Below, piece by piece: positions 51,893-60,541 of a DNA stretch of 64,000 bases; positions within the stretch are counted from its first letter, which is position 1, and each line of letters starts with the position of its first letter. Origin of the DNA: Elusimicrobiota bacterium (lineage in GTDB: Bacteria > Elusimicrobiota > Elusimicrobia > UBA1565 > UBA9628); assembly GCA_016218545.1 (NCBI GenBank), contig JACRDQ010000029.1, positions 1 to 64,000 of the forward strand, in the 5' to 3' direction. The notes under the pieces were generated by a model, which made no database searches, was not told the DNA's origin, and worked only from the letters and a program-made list of their open reading frames with translations. The position numbers were made by a program, and so were the translations under genes.

Positions 51893-53944
51893 ATGCCGGG
51901 CCCCTTCCACGTCCTAGCGTTCCTGGGCTCGTTCCTCCTCTTCTCGAGCGAACTCCTGACCGCCAAGCTCCTCCTGCCGTTCTTCGGGGGCTCCGCTCAG
52001 GTCTGGACCGGCTCCATGATGTTCTTCCAGGGAGCGCTCCTCCTGGGCTATCTCTACGGGCATCTCGGAGGCGCGCGGCTCAGCCCGAGAAGGCAGGCGT
52101 GGCTGCACCTGGGGGTCCTCGCGGCCGCGTCCCTGGCGTTCCTTGCCGACCCAAGGCCCCGTCCTGACGCGCATCCGCTTGGGACCCTCCTGCTCTCCCT
52201 GGCCGCCGCCATCGGAGCCCCCTTCGCCGCCTTGTCCGCCACGGTGCCCATCCTTCAGAGGTGGCTGGAGGCGTCGGACCGCCCGGAGAAGGAAAGCCCC
52301 TACTCCCTCTACGCCGCGTCCAACGCAGGCAGCCTGGCGGGCCTGCTCAGCTACCCCTTCCTCATCGAGCCCTTCGTGCCCCTGGACCTCCAGTCCCGGG
52401 CCTGGCAGGTTTGCTACGGCCTCTTCGTCCTGGGTCACCTCCTCGTCCTGCCGTCCGCGTCGCGGCCGGAGAGCGCCGCCTCGGTCCAGGCCCACGACCC
52501 CGCGCCAGCCGGCAGCGGCCGCAGGCTGCTGGCCTGGATCGCGCTGGCCGCCGGCCCCTGCGCCGCCATGCTGGCCTGCACCCAGTACCTCTCGTCGAGC
52601 CTGACCGCGGTGCCCCTGCTCTGGATGCTCCCCTTGGGGATCTATCTCGTCACCTTCATCCTCAACTTCAAGGCCAAGCCTTGGCGGCCCTTCGGGTGCG
52701 TCCTCTTCCTGGTGGCCGGCCTGGGCTTGGCGCCCCTGTTCCTCGCCGCCGTGGGCAGACGCGTCCTGACCGGCGGAGCCATGGCCCTGGCCGGAGCGGT
52801 CAGCGTCATCGCGCTCGTGCTCAACATCGCGGCGCTCTTCATCATCGCCATGATCTGCCACCGTTCGCTGGCCGAAGACAAGCCGACCGAGCCGGGCGCC
52901 TCCTCGCTCTTCTATCTCGCCCTCTCCGTGGGCGGACTTGCGGGCGGGGCGCTCCTGGCAGTCGCGGTCCCCTGGCTGGGCAGGCACAGCGGCCTCATGG
53001 GCCTCGATTGGCTCGCTGCCGGAGCCCTCTCCCTGGCCGCCCTCGTGCTCCGGGATTGGGAGCTCTGGCGCTCGAAGAGCGTGCTCAGGCCCTCGACCCT
53101 CATGGGCGGCTTCCTCGTCATCGTGGTCTTCTTCTTCACGGCCCGGGCGAGCCTGTGGGAAGGGACTTTCGCGCTCCGCAATTTCTACGGCACCTACCGC
53201 GTGGTGGAGGACGGCCGCATGCGCATGCTCATGCACGGCAACACCCTGCACGGCATGCAGTCGCGCGACGAGACGCGGACCCGCGAGCCTATCGCCTATT
53301 ACCACCGGCTCGGGCCCGTGGGGGACGTCTTCGAGCTCCTCGGCGCGGGATTCGCCGACGTGGGGGTCGTGGGCTTGGGCGCGGGCAGTCTCTCGGCCTA
53401 TGGCCGTCCCGGGACCCGCATGACCTTCTACGAGCTCGACCCGGACGTCCCCCCCATCGCCAGGGAGCACTTCACCTTCCTGGCGGAAACGCGGGCCTCG
53501 GTGGACGTCGTGCTCGGCGACGCCCGATTGTCCCTCCAATCATCCGAGGCGCGCCACGACCTCCTGGTGATCGACGCCTTCAGCGCCGGGGCGATCCCCA
53601 CCCACCTGCTCACCCGGGAAGCCTTCGAGCTCTACCGACGCCGGCTCTCCCCCGGAGGCGTCATCCTCGTCCAGGTCTCCAACAAGCACATCGACCTGCG
53701 GCCCATGCTGGCGGCCCAGGCTCGAGCCCTGGGCCTCCGGGGCCTCATCAGGCACGCCGTGCCGCCGCCCGGCATGGGCCGCGAATACTACGTCTGCCAG
53801 TGGGCGGCGCTCTCCGAGGACGCAGCCAAGCTCCGGAGGCTTTCGGACACGAAGAGATGGGAGGACCTCTCGGCCTGGAGCTCGCGGCTCGCGGGGGCCT
53901 GGACGGACCGCCACTCGAGCCTTCTGCCGCTGATCAGGTTCTGA
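51893..53944 (+). CDS. Membrane-bound spermidine synthase-like protein
   Basis: A 683-residue protein. Residues 1-430 hold about 11-12 transmembrane helices. Residues about 440-640 form a Rossmann methyltransferase-like domain with VGVVGLGAGSLSAYG, the acidic FYELDPDV, VDVVLGDARLSLQ and LLVIDAFSAGAIPTHLLT, as in polyamine aminopropyltransferases. Similar fused proteins are widespread and little studied; some may not make polyamines. It faces a convergent lipoprotein gene 13 bases away, with a GCCCGGGC palindrome between them (53951-53958). Confidence 0.78.
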   Translation: MPGPFHVLAFLGSFLLFSSELLTAKLLLPFFGGSAQVWTGSMMFFQGALLLGYLYGHLGGARLSPRRQAWLHLGVLAAASLAFLADPRPRPDAHPLGTLLLSLAAAIGAPFAALSATVPILQRWLEASDRPEKESPYSLYAASNAGSLAGLLSYPFLIEPFVPLDLQSRAWQVCYGLFVLGHLLVLPSASRPESAASVQAHDPAPAGSGRRLLAWIALAAGPCAAMLACTQYLSSSLTAVPLLWMLPLGIYLVTFILNFKAKPWRPFGCVLFLVAGLGLAPLFLAAVGRRVLTGGAMALAGAVSVIALVLNIAALFIIAMICHRSLAEDKPTEPGASSLFYLALSVGGLAGGALLAVAVPWLGRHSGLMGLDWLAAGALSLAALVLRDWELWRSKSVLRPSTLMGGFLVIVVFFFTARASLWEGTFALRNFYGTYRVVEDGRMRMLMHGNTLHGMQSRDETRTREPIAYYHRLGPVGDVFELLGAGFADVGVVGLGAGSLSAYGRPGTRMTFYELDPDVPPIAREHFTFLAETRASVDVVLGDARLSLQSSEARHDLLVIDAFSAGAIPTHLLTREAFELYRRRLSPGGVILVQVSNKHIDLRPMLAAQARALGLRGLIRHAVPPPGMGREYYVCQWAALSEDAAKLRRLSDTKRWEDLSAWSSRLAGAWTDRHSSLLPLIRF

Positions 53945-53957
53945 GGCTGGGCCCGGG

Positions 53958-54527
53958 CTACCTGGGCGCGGCGGTCTGCCCCGGAGAAGTCCCGGAGGAC
54001 TCGGCCGAGGTCTCGGCCGGCGGCTGGGGTATGAGGAACTCCGTGAACGGATCGCGGCTTCCTCCCACGGCAAGCTCGGCCACGCGCTTCTCGCAGGCCC
54101 TGCTGGTCCAGCCCCCCCTGCGCACGACCTTCTTGAGCGGCTCGCGCGCCGCGTTCGGGGCCGATCCCTCGAGCTTTCCCAGCCGGGAGGAGACGTCTTT
54201 GGAAGCCTCGGCGAGCCTCACGGCGGCCTGACGCGCGGAGCCTTCCCCCAGGGTCGCGGCCGCGTTCACCGCCCGGAGCGCGCTCCTGAGGTCCTTCTCC
54301 AAGGCCTTGGTCTCGGCGATGAAGGCCTCGACCCTGCCGCCCATGGCGGCCAGCCGCTCCAGGCGGTCGACCCGAGCCCCGATGTTATCGGCGAGAGCCA
54401 GGGCCGCCTCGGCGCGTCCCGCGCTCACGAGTTCTCCGACCACCGGGGCCGGAGCGGACGCCGTCTCCGCGGCAAGGCGCGCCCCGGCGCAGGACAACAG
54501 GACGGCGCAGGCCGCGATGAGGATCAT
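53958..54527 (-). CDS. Putative lipoprotein of unknown function
   Basis: A 189-residue protein not assigned to a family. The N-terminus has a hydrophobic signal ending VLLSCAG, a plausible lipobox with Cys13. The middle (about residues 35-125) is helical and probably coiled-coil (VDRLERLAAMGGRVEAFIAE, LEKDLRSALRAVNAAATLGE). The C-terminus is Pro/Ser-rich. The ATG at 54527 overlaps the ridA stop, which supports both the start and its place as the last gene of the mreD-to-ridA operon. Confidence 0.6.
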   Translation of the reverse strand: MILIAACAVLLSCAGARLAAETASAPAPVVGELVSAGRAEAALALADNIGARVDRLERLAAMGGRVEAFIAETKALEKDLRSALRAVNAAATLGEGSARQAAVRLAEASKDVSSRLGKLEGSAPNAAREPLKKVVRRGGWTSRACEKRVAELAVGGSRDPFTEFLIPQPPAETSAESSGTSPGQTAAPR

Positions 54528-54916
54528 CGTCCCTCGGGGAAGACGGCCACGGCCTCGATCTCGATCCCCGCGCCCTTGGGCAGGGCCGCCGCCTGCACGG
54601 TGGCCCGCGCGGGATAGGGGGAGCTGAAATGCCGGGCGTAGACCGCGTTCATGGCCGGGAACTGCCCCAGATCCGTCATGAACACGGTGGTCTTGACCAC
54701 GGCTCCCATGTCGAGCCCCGCGGCCTCGAGCACGGCCTTGATGTTCGAGAGCACGGCCTCGGTCTGCTCCGCCGCCCCTCCGGCCGCCATGACGCCGGAG
54801 GCGTCGAGCGGCAGCTGTCCGGACACGAAGAGCCAGGCGCCGCACCTCACGGCCTGCGAGTAGGGCCCGATGGCCGCCGGCGCGGCCTTTGTCGCGACCG
54901 CGGTCTTGGGGCTCAC
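54524..54916 (-). CDS. ridA: RidA-family enamine/imine deaminase
   Basis: A 130-residue Rid/YjgF/UK114 protein that quenches reactive enamines from PLP enzymes. The family core is clear: AAIGPYSQAVRCGAWLFVSG, QTEAVLSNIKAVLEAAG, VVKTTVFMTDLGQFPAMNAV, and the signature with the catalytic Arg in YPARATVQAAALPKGAGIEI. The start overlaps the rho stop by 4 bases, so it is cotranscribed with rho and murI. Confidence 0.93.
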   Translation of the reverse strand: MSPKTAVATKAAPAAIGPYSQAVRCGAWLFVSGQLPLDASGVMAAGGAAEQTEAVLSNIKAVLEAAGLDMGAVVKTTVFMTDLGQFPAMNAVYARHFSSPYPARATVQAAALPKGAGIEIEAVAVFPEGR

Positions 54917-56061
54917 TTGAGGGTCTCCAGCAGGGCCTTGTTGGTCTTGTGCAGGCGAAGCATCTCGTTCAAGGCCTTGATCGCCTCCAGGTCTCCCATC
55001 CCGGCCAGCACCCGGCGAAGGCGCCAGACCAGCTCCAGCGTGTCGGGCGGCAGGAGCTTCTCCTCCTTGCGCGTGCCGGACTCCCGGACCTTCATGGCCG
55101 GGAAGATCCTGTGCTCGGCCGCTTGGCGGAAGAGCACGAGCTCCATGTTGCCCGTGCCCTTGAACTCCTGGAAGATGATGTCGTCCATGCGGCTGCCGGT
55201 CTCCACCAGGGCCGTGGCCAGGATGGTCAGCGACCCGCCCTCCTCGAGCTTCCTCGCCGCGCCGAAGATGCGGCGCGGCACCTCCAGGGCGCGCGAGTCG
55301 AGGCCGCCGCTCATGGTCCGGCTGCCGTTGGCGAACTGATTGTGGACGCGGGCCAGACGGGTGATCGAGTCGAGCAGGACGAAAACGTCCTCCCCCCCGG
55401 CCGCGTGCTCGACGGCCTCCTTCATGACCGCCTCCGCGGTGGCCACGTGCCTCTCATAGGGCTGGTCGCTGCAGGAGGCGAAGACCGAGGCGGGCACGCT
55501 CCGCTTGAACTCCGTCACCTCCTCCGGCCGTTCGTCGATCAGGAGAGCGTACTGCCTGATCTTGGGATCGCTGGCAGCCACGGCCTGCGAGATGAGGCGC
55601 AGGAAGGTGGTCTTGCCGGCCTTGGGAGGCGACACGATGAGGCCGCGGGTTCCTTTGCCCACCGGGCAGAGGATGTCCACGGCCCGCATGCACGGGTCGG
55701 AAGAGCCCTTCTCCAGGCAGATCCACTCCCGCGGGTCGATCGGGGTCTTCGACGTGAAGAGCTTCTCGGCCTCGCTCGGCTCGCGCTGGACCACGGGCCT
55801 GGGCTGGCCATGCTGGCCCCGGTCGCGGTTGCGGAAGTCGCGCCGCCGGAACTGGCCGTGGCCTTGCCCCTGCCCGCCGCCGTAGCCATGACCGTGCTGG
55901 CCGCCGCCGTGCCCGTGCCCGCCGCGGCGATTGCCTTGGCCGCCGTGCCCGTGCCCGCCTTGGCCGTGCTGGCCGCCCTGGCCGTGCTGGCCGCCCTGGC
56001 CATGCTGGCCGCCTTGGCCGCCCTGTCCGCCGTGCCTCGATCCCTGACCTCTATCGCTCAT
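54913..56061 (-). CDS. rho: Transcription termination factor Rho, lacking the usual RNA-binding OB domain
   Basis: The ATP-driven RNA translocase that ends transcription; 382 residues. The motor is intact: LFTSKTPIDPREWICLEKG (101-119), Walker A PPKAGKTT (145-152), LIDERPEEVTEF, Walker B VFVLLDSITRLAR, the Q loop TMSGGLDSRALEVPRR and FKGTGNMEL. But the cold-shock-like domain that forms the primary RNA site in E. coli Rho (about residues 48-126) is not seen. In its place residues 1-70 are almost all Gly, Gln and His (three GGQHGQ repeats), then an Arg-rich linker. The ATG at 56061 is the only plausible start. ridA overlaps its end. Confidence 0.9.
   Translation of the reverse strand: MSDRGQGSRHGGQGGQGGQHGQGGQHGQGGQHGQGGHGHGGQGNRRGGHGHGGGQHGHGYGGGQGQGHGQFRRRDFRNRDRGQHGQPRPVVQREPSEAEKLFTSKTPIDPREWICLEKGSSDPCMRAVDILCPVGKGTRGLIVSPPKAGKTTFLRLISQAVAASDPKIRQYALLIDERPEEVTEFKRSVPASVFASCSDQPYERHVATAEAVMKEAVEHAAGGEDVFVLLDSITRLARVHNQFANGSRTMSGGLDSRALEVPRRIFGAARKLEEGGSLTILATALVETGSRMDDIIFQEFKGTGNMELVLFRQAAEHRIFPAMKVRESGTRKEEKLLPPDTLELVWRLRRVLAGMGDLEAIKALNEMLRLHKTNKALLETLK
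55954..56013 (-). repeat. 18-bp tandem repeat encoding GGQHGQ in rho
   Basis: Slightly more than three copies of an 18-base unit, in frame, coding for residues 17-36 of Rho. Copies differ by only one or two bases, so the repeat could expand or contract by slippage without changing the frame. Confidence 0.8.
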
Positions 56062-56118
56062 CTCACCCTCCTGAATCCGGCCTGCGGGCGAACCCCGCGG
56101 ACCGGTCCTGCCGAATCC

Positions 56119-56946
56119 CTAACCGTCGAATCTATGACGCCGCACGTCCACATCCTTGCCGATGAGGCGCCTGGCCAGCATCCGGAAGCGCCCGGGGCCG
56201 TCCGAAACGATGAAGCGCGCCTTCCCCTTCCCCGAGGTCCGCTCCAGGCCCAGCCGCCGCAGGAGCGCCCACAACTCGATGGCCGTCTGCTCGGCGGAAT
56301 CGATCAAGGTCACGGCCTTCCCCATCTCCGCGGCCACCACCCCGCGCAGAAGAGGATAGTGAGTGCACCCCAGGATGAGCGTGTCCACGCCCGAGCGCCT
56401 CATGGTCCCCAGATAGCGCCGGGCCACGGCTTCGATGACGGACCCGTCCCACCAGCCCTCCTCCACGAACGGGACGAAAAGCGGGCACGCCGCGCCGGTC
56501 ACCCGGGCCTTGGGCCTGAGGCCCTTGACGGCCCGCGTATAGGCGCCGGAGGCGATGGTGGCCTCCGTGCCGATGATGCCGATCCTCCCGCTGCGGGACG
56601 CCTCGGCCGCGGCCTTGGCGCCCGGAAGGATCACGCCGATGACCGGCACGCCCACGGCGCGCCGCACCGTGGGAAGGGCGACCGCCGAAGCCGTGTTGCA
56701 AGCCACGACCAGGGCTTTGACCCCCAGGCCTTCGAGGTACCGCGCCACCTCCGAGGAATACCTGGCCACGGCCTCCGGAGACTTGGTCCCGTAAGGGACG
56801 TGCGCGGTGTCGCCGAAATAGACCAGGCTCTCCGCAGGCATCCGGCGGCTGATGGCGTCGAGCACCGTCAGGCCCCCGATGCCGGAATCGAAGACGCCGA
56901 CGGGGCCGTCGCTGGTCCTGCCCGCGGAAGGCCGCCGCCGTCTCAT
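56119..56946 (-). CDS. murI: Glutamate racemase
   Basis: MurI makes D-glutamate for peptidoglycan. The 275 residues show VGVFDSGIGGLTVLDAI at the start, and the two catalytic cysteines in VVACNTASAVALPT and ILGCTHYPLLRG, plus YFGDTAHVPYG. Its ATG overlaps the amidase stop by 4 bases. A gap of 57 bases to rho holds no clear hairpin or -10 box, so rho is probably read from the same transcript. Confidence 0.95.
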   Translation of the reverse strand: MRRRRPSAGRTSDGPVGVFDSGIGGLTVLDAISRRMPAESLVYFGDTAHVPYGTKSPEAVARYSSEVARYLEGLGVKALVVACNTASAVALPTVRRAVGVPVIGVILPGAKAAAEASRSGRIGIIGTEATIASGAYTRAVKGLRPKARVTGAACPLFVPFVEEGWWDGSVIEAVARRYLGTMRRSGVDTLILGCTHYPLLRGVVAAEMGKAVTLIDSAEQTAIELWALLRRLGLERTSGKGKARFIVSDGPGRFRMLARRLIGKDVDVRRHRFDG

Positions 56947-58436
56947 CGAGCCCCCCCTCCGCCCTTCTTCTCCCTGGCGTACTCCAGGATCGCCCGGGAG
57001 ATCCCCTCCACCACCTTCTTGCGGAAGGCTTTCGAGCCCAGCCTCGCCTCGTCCTTGCGGTGGGAGAGGAAGGCGATCTCGAAGAGCACCGCAGGGGCAT
57101 CCGTCCCGCGCAGCACGTAGAAGGCCGCCTGCTTGACCCCGCGGTCCGGCAGGTCGAGGCGCTTGCGGAGCTGAGAGCCCAGCAGGCCGGCGAACTTCGC
57201 GGCGTCGTTCATGAATTCCGTCCGGCTCATGGCGCGCAGGATGATCTCGGCCTCCTCCTCCTCGAGAGTCCGGCCCTCGAGCTCCAGCACGGAGTTCTCC
57301 AGGGCGGCAAGCCGCTCGGCGTCGGGATCGGACGCTTTCTCCGAGAGGAAGAAAATCTCGAAGCCGTTGTCGGCCTTCTTGGGGGAGGAGTTGCAGTGGA
57401 TGGAGACGAAGAGGTCCGCGCCGAAGGCGTTGGCGGCCTCGGAGCGCTCCGCCAAAGGCACGAACACGTCCTCGTCGCGCGTCATGAACACCGAGACCCC
57501 GCGCTCCTCCGAGAGCCTCTTGGCCAACGCCTTTCCCACGGCCAGGACCACGTCCTTCTCCAAGGTCTTCTTGCGCCCCACCGCGCCCGAGTCCTTGCCG
57601 CCGTGCCCCGGGTCGATGACGATGCGGAATTCCCGGACGGCCTCGCTCGCCGCGGCGGCCACGGCCGGAGCGGCCGCCGCCGCCGCAGCAGCCTCCGGCG
57701 CCGGGGCCTCGTCGCCGCTGTAGACGTCGACCACCACGCGGCGCGGACCCTTGAGCTCGCTGAGCTTCCAGGTCATCCCGGGCCGCGCGAATCGGATCCC
57801 GAGCCGGACCAATCCCGACTCCTGGGCGAGGCTTACGGAAGCCACGCGCCCGTCCTCGATCCGCTCCGACCGGTCCGCCCCCACGGCTCCCAGCGGGACC
57901 GACACGTCCATCCCGGAAGTCCCCCGGCCGGCGCCCGCGTACGCGAGACCGCCGTCGAGCTCGACCACGACGCGGGTGTGCCGCGCCGCGCTCGACCAGC
58001 GCATCGGCCCCACCGTCGCGGCCCGCTCCACGGAAAGGACCCTCCCCCCTCCTTCGAGGTCCGCCCGCATCCCGGTCCAGGCGGCGAACTCCTTGGCGGA
58101 GAGCAGGGCGGAGGGCACGAAGGCCTCCGAGCCGCGCAGGATGACCTGCCCTCCCAGCGGGATGCGCCGGCCGTCGAGGACCGCCGTGTCCGAGCCGACC
58201 ATGAGCTCGAGCTGCCGCCCCCTCAAGCTCAGCCTCAGCCGGCCCGAGACCGGATACCAGTAGACCTGGGCCCCGTACACGGAACCCACGTCCCTGGCCG
58301 CCAGATACACCGTGTCGCCCACGCGGTACTCCTCCGCCGTGCCCTTGTAGCGGCCTTCCGCGACGACGTCCATCGCCGCGGAAGGCGAGGCCGCCGCCAG
58401 GGCCAGAAGCAACGACAGGAGGATCCCTTTCGTCAT
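56943..58436 (-). CDS. N-acetylmuramoyl-L-alanine amidase with N-terminal AMIN-like region
   Basis: A 497-residue exported amidase that cuts the sugar-peptide link of peptidoglycan. It has a signal peptide (cut after SAA near 20), then a beta-rich region resembling copper-amine-oxidase-N/AMIN domains that would target it to the wall, and an Ala-rich linker around residue 265. The Amidase_3 domain (about 280-495) shows FRIVIDPGHGGKDSGAVG, VSVFMTRDEDVFVPLAER and LFVSIHCNSSPKKADNG. The ATG at 58436 overlaps the RNase gene stop by 4 bases. A longer frame exists but lacks a signal peptide. Confidence 0.92.
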   Translation of the reverse strand: MTKGILLSLLLALAAASPSAAMDVVAEGRYKGTAEEYRVGDTVYLAARDVGSVYGAQVYWYPVSGRLRLSLRGRQLELMVGSDTAVLDGRRIPLGGQVILRGSEAFVPSALLSAKEFAAWTGMRADLEGGGRVLSVERAATVGPMRWSSAARHTRVVVELDGGLAYAGAGRGTSGMDVSVPLGAVGADRSERIEDGRVASVSLAQESGLVRLGIRFARPGMTWKLSELKGPRRVVVDVYSGDEAPAPEAAAAAAAAPAVAAAASEAVREFRIVIDPGHGGKDSGAVGRKKTLEKDVVLAVGKALAKRLSEERGVSVFMTRDEDVFVPLAERSEAANAFGADLFVSIHCNSSPKKADNGFEIFFLSEKASDPDAERLAALENSVLELEGRTLEEEEAEIILRAMSRTEFMNDAAKFAGLLGSQLRKRLDLPDRGVKQAAFYVLRGTDAPAVLFEIAFLSHRKDEARLGSKAFRKKVVEGISRAILEYAREKKGGGGAR

Positions 58437-60526
58437 TCCAGGATGATGCGGTAGTCGTCCCAATGGAGCTGAGGATCGCCCTGGATCTTCACCGAACGCT
58501 GGACGTTCTTCTCCATCTTGGCCTGCATGGTCCGCATCACGTCGGCCAGGCCCGGATGCAGGACCAGGCGGATCTGCCCGCCCGGCCGCCCTGCGGTCAT
58601 CTCCCGGACCTCCCGCTGGATGCGGATCCTCAGGGTCTCCGCTGAGAGCACGTGACCCGTCCCCTTGCATTGGGGACATTCGTCCGTGATGAGGCTCAGC
58701 GTGGACTCGCGCTTGCGCTCACGGGTCATCTCGATGAGGCCCAGCCGCGTGATCGGCAGGATGCGGATCTTCGCCCGGTCGCGCTTCACCGCCGCGGCGA
58801 AGGCCTCCATGACCTTGTTGCGGTTGGAGGCCTTGCGCATGTCGATGAAGTCCACCACCACGATGCCCCCGATGTTGCGCAGGCGCAGCTGGTGGGCGAT
58901 CTCGACGGCGGCCTCGATATTGGTCTGGGTGACCGTCTCCTCCTGCGACTTCGAACCCGTGAAGCGCCCCGTGTTCACGTCGATCGCGCACAGGGACTCG
59001 GCCTCCTGGATGATGATGGATCCGCCGTTGGGCAGGCTCACCTTCGTGTCCCGGAGCCGCTCGATCTCCGACTCGATGTCGAAAGCCTTGAAGATCGGCG
59101 TCTTGTTCTCGTAGAGCCGGACCTTGCCCGCAAGGTCGGGGGCGAACCCGTTGACGAACTCCAGGACGTTCTTGCAGCCCTCCTTGCTGTCGATGAGGTA
59201 CACGTAGACGTCCTCGGAGAGGATGTCGCGGGCGACCTGGAGGTTGAGGTCCAGGTCCTCGTGTAGGAGGGCCGGAGCGGCCTGGGCGTCGTGCTTGGCC
59301 TGGATGGCGTTCCAGGTCGTGACCAGGTACTTCACCTCGAGCTCGAGGTCCTTGGCGGTGGCGCCCTCGGCCTCGGTGCGCACGACCAGGCCGCGGCCGC
59401 CCAGGTGGTCCGCCACCAGCTTGTCCATGATGCCGGCCAGACGCTCGCGCTCGGAGGGGTCCTGGATGTTCTTCGAGATCCCGACGTACTTCTGGTAGGG
59501 CATGAAGACCAGGAAACGGCCCGGGAGCGAGACGTCCATCGTCACCTTCGCGCCCTTGGTGCTGATGGCCTCCTTGCAGACCTGGACCACGACCTCCTGA
59601 CCCTTCTTGAGGAGCTGGTCGATCGGAGTTCCGCGGCCGCCCAGGACGTCGGAGATATAGAGGTAGGCGTTCTTCTCGAAGCCGATGTTCACGAAGGCCG
59701 AGGAGATGCCGGGCAGGACGTTCTCGATGACGCCCTTGTAGATGTTGCCGACGATGCTCTCCGCGCTGCGGCGCTCCCACAGGAGCTCCGCGATGCGGCC
59801 GTCCTCAAGGATCGCGATGCGGGTCTCCTCGAAGTTCGCGCTCGAGAGGATCTCTCTCTTGACGGGCTTGCGGACGGCGGGGACCCGGACCGAGGACCCG
59901 CCCTGGTCGGGATGGGAGCCCCCGCGCCTGTCCGACCCGTTGTCCTGGCGGCCTCCGCGATGCTCGCCCCCATGGCCCTGGCCCTGCCGGCCCTGAGGAT
60001 GTTGGTGGGCGTGCTGTCCTCCGCCCTGGCCCCGTCCGCCGCCCTGTTGGCCCTGGGCGCCGCCGCCGCGGCCGCCCCTGCCCCTCCTGCGGCGCTGTCC
60101 GTGCCGGTGCGGGCGGCCAGACTCCTGCTGACGACCGCCCCCCTGACCTGGCTGCTGCCCCGGCTGGTCGGGCTGACCTCCCTGGGCCGGAGCCGCCGGA
60201 GGCTGGCCGGACGCCGGCTCATCGCCCCCCGCCGGCTCGTGCCCTTGTTCCTGCTCCGAGCCGGAGGTCTCGCGGCCGTCCTCGTCATCTCCGTCGTCTT
60301 CCGCGGACGAGCCTCCGCCCGCGGCGTCGTCCTCGTAGGCTCCGTCGCCCTCGGAGTCGTCGCCTCCGGCGTCCTCGTCTGCGCCCTCGTCTCTCCCCTC
60401 GTCCTCGAAATGCTCCGGGGACGGCTCGGCCTTCCGCTCGGGGGCGGGGTCGGCCGCACGCTCCGGGGCGGCCGCCGCAGGGGCCTCCGCCGACTGCTTC
60501 TCGACGTCCTTATCGTTCGGGTCCAT
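58433..60526 (-). CDS. rng: Ribonuclease E/G with a long low-complexity N-terminus
   Basis: An endonuclease for rRNA maturation and mRNA decay; 697 residues. Residues 1-105 are strongly acidic. Residues 110-215 are Gly/Gln/Arg/His-rich (RHGQRRRRGRGGRGGG). The catalytic core begins near 222 (PVKREILSSANFEETRIAIL), with an S1 domain (GNIYKGVIENVLPGISSAFV), metal-binding CAIDVNTGRFTG (near 514) and VVDFIDMRKASNR, and the zinc-link CPQCKGTGHV (near 615). E. coli carries the disordered part at the C-terminus of RNase E; here it leads. Gene order in the mreD-mrdA-rodA-rng cluster is common. Confidence 0.92.
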   Translation of the reverse strand: MDPNDKDVEKQSAEAPAAAAPERAADPAPERKAEPSPEHFEDEGRDEGADEDAGGDDSEGDGAYEDDAAGGGSSAEDDGDDEDGRETSGSEQEQGHEPAGGDEPASGQPPAAPAQGGQPDQPGQQPGQGGGRQQESGRPHRHGQRRRRGRGGRGGGAQGQQGGGRGQGGGQHAHQHPQGRQGQGHGGEHRGGRQDNGSDRRGGSHPDQGGSSVRVPAVRKPVKREILSSANFEETRIAILEDGRIAELLWERRSAESIVGNIYKGVIENVLPGISSAFVNIGFEKNAYLYISDVLGGRGTPIDQLLKKGQEVVVQVCKEAISTKGAKVTMDVSLPGRFLVFMPYQKYVGISKNIQDPSERERLAGIMDKLVADHLGGRGLVVRTEAEGATAKDLELEVKYLVTTWNAIQAKHDAQAAPALLHEDLDLNLQVARDILSEDVYVYLIDSKEGCKNVLEFVNGFAPDLAGKVRLYENKTPIFKAFDIESEIERLRDTKVSLPNGGSIIIQEAESLCAIDVNTGRFTGSKSQEETVTQTNIEAAVEIAHQLRLRNIGGIVVVDFIDMRKASNRNKVMEAFAAAVKRDRAKIRILPITRLGLIEMTRERKRESTLSLITDECPQCKGTGHVLSAETLRIRIQREVREMTAGRPGGQIRLVLHPGLADVMRTMQAKMEKNVQRSVKIQGDPQLHWDDYRIILE

Positions 60527-60541
60527 GAAAATCTCCTTTGC

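Noticed and set aside
54889..57120. A 743-codon plus-strand frame opposite rho, murI and the amidase
   Set aside because: Same cause; it has no start signals and no motifs, while the minus-strand genes are certain.
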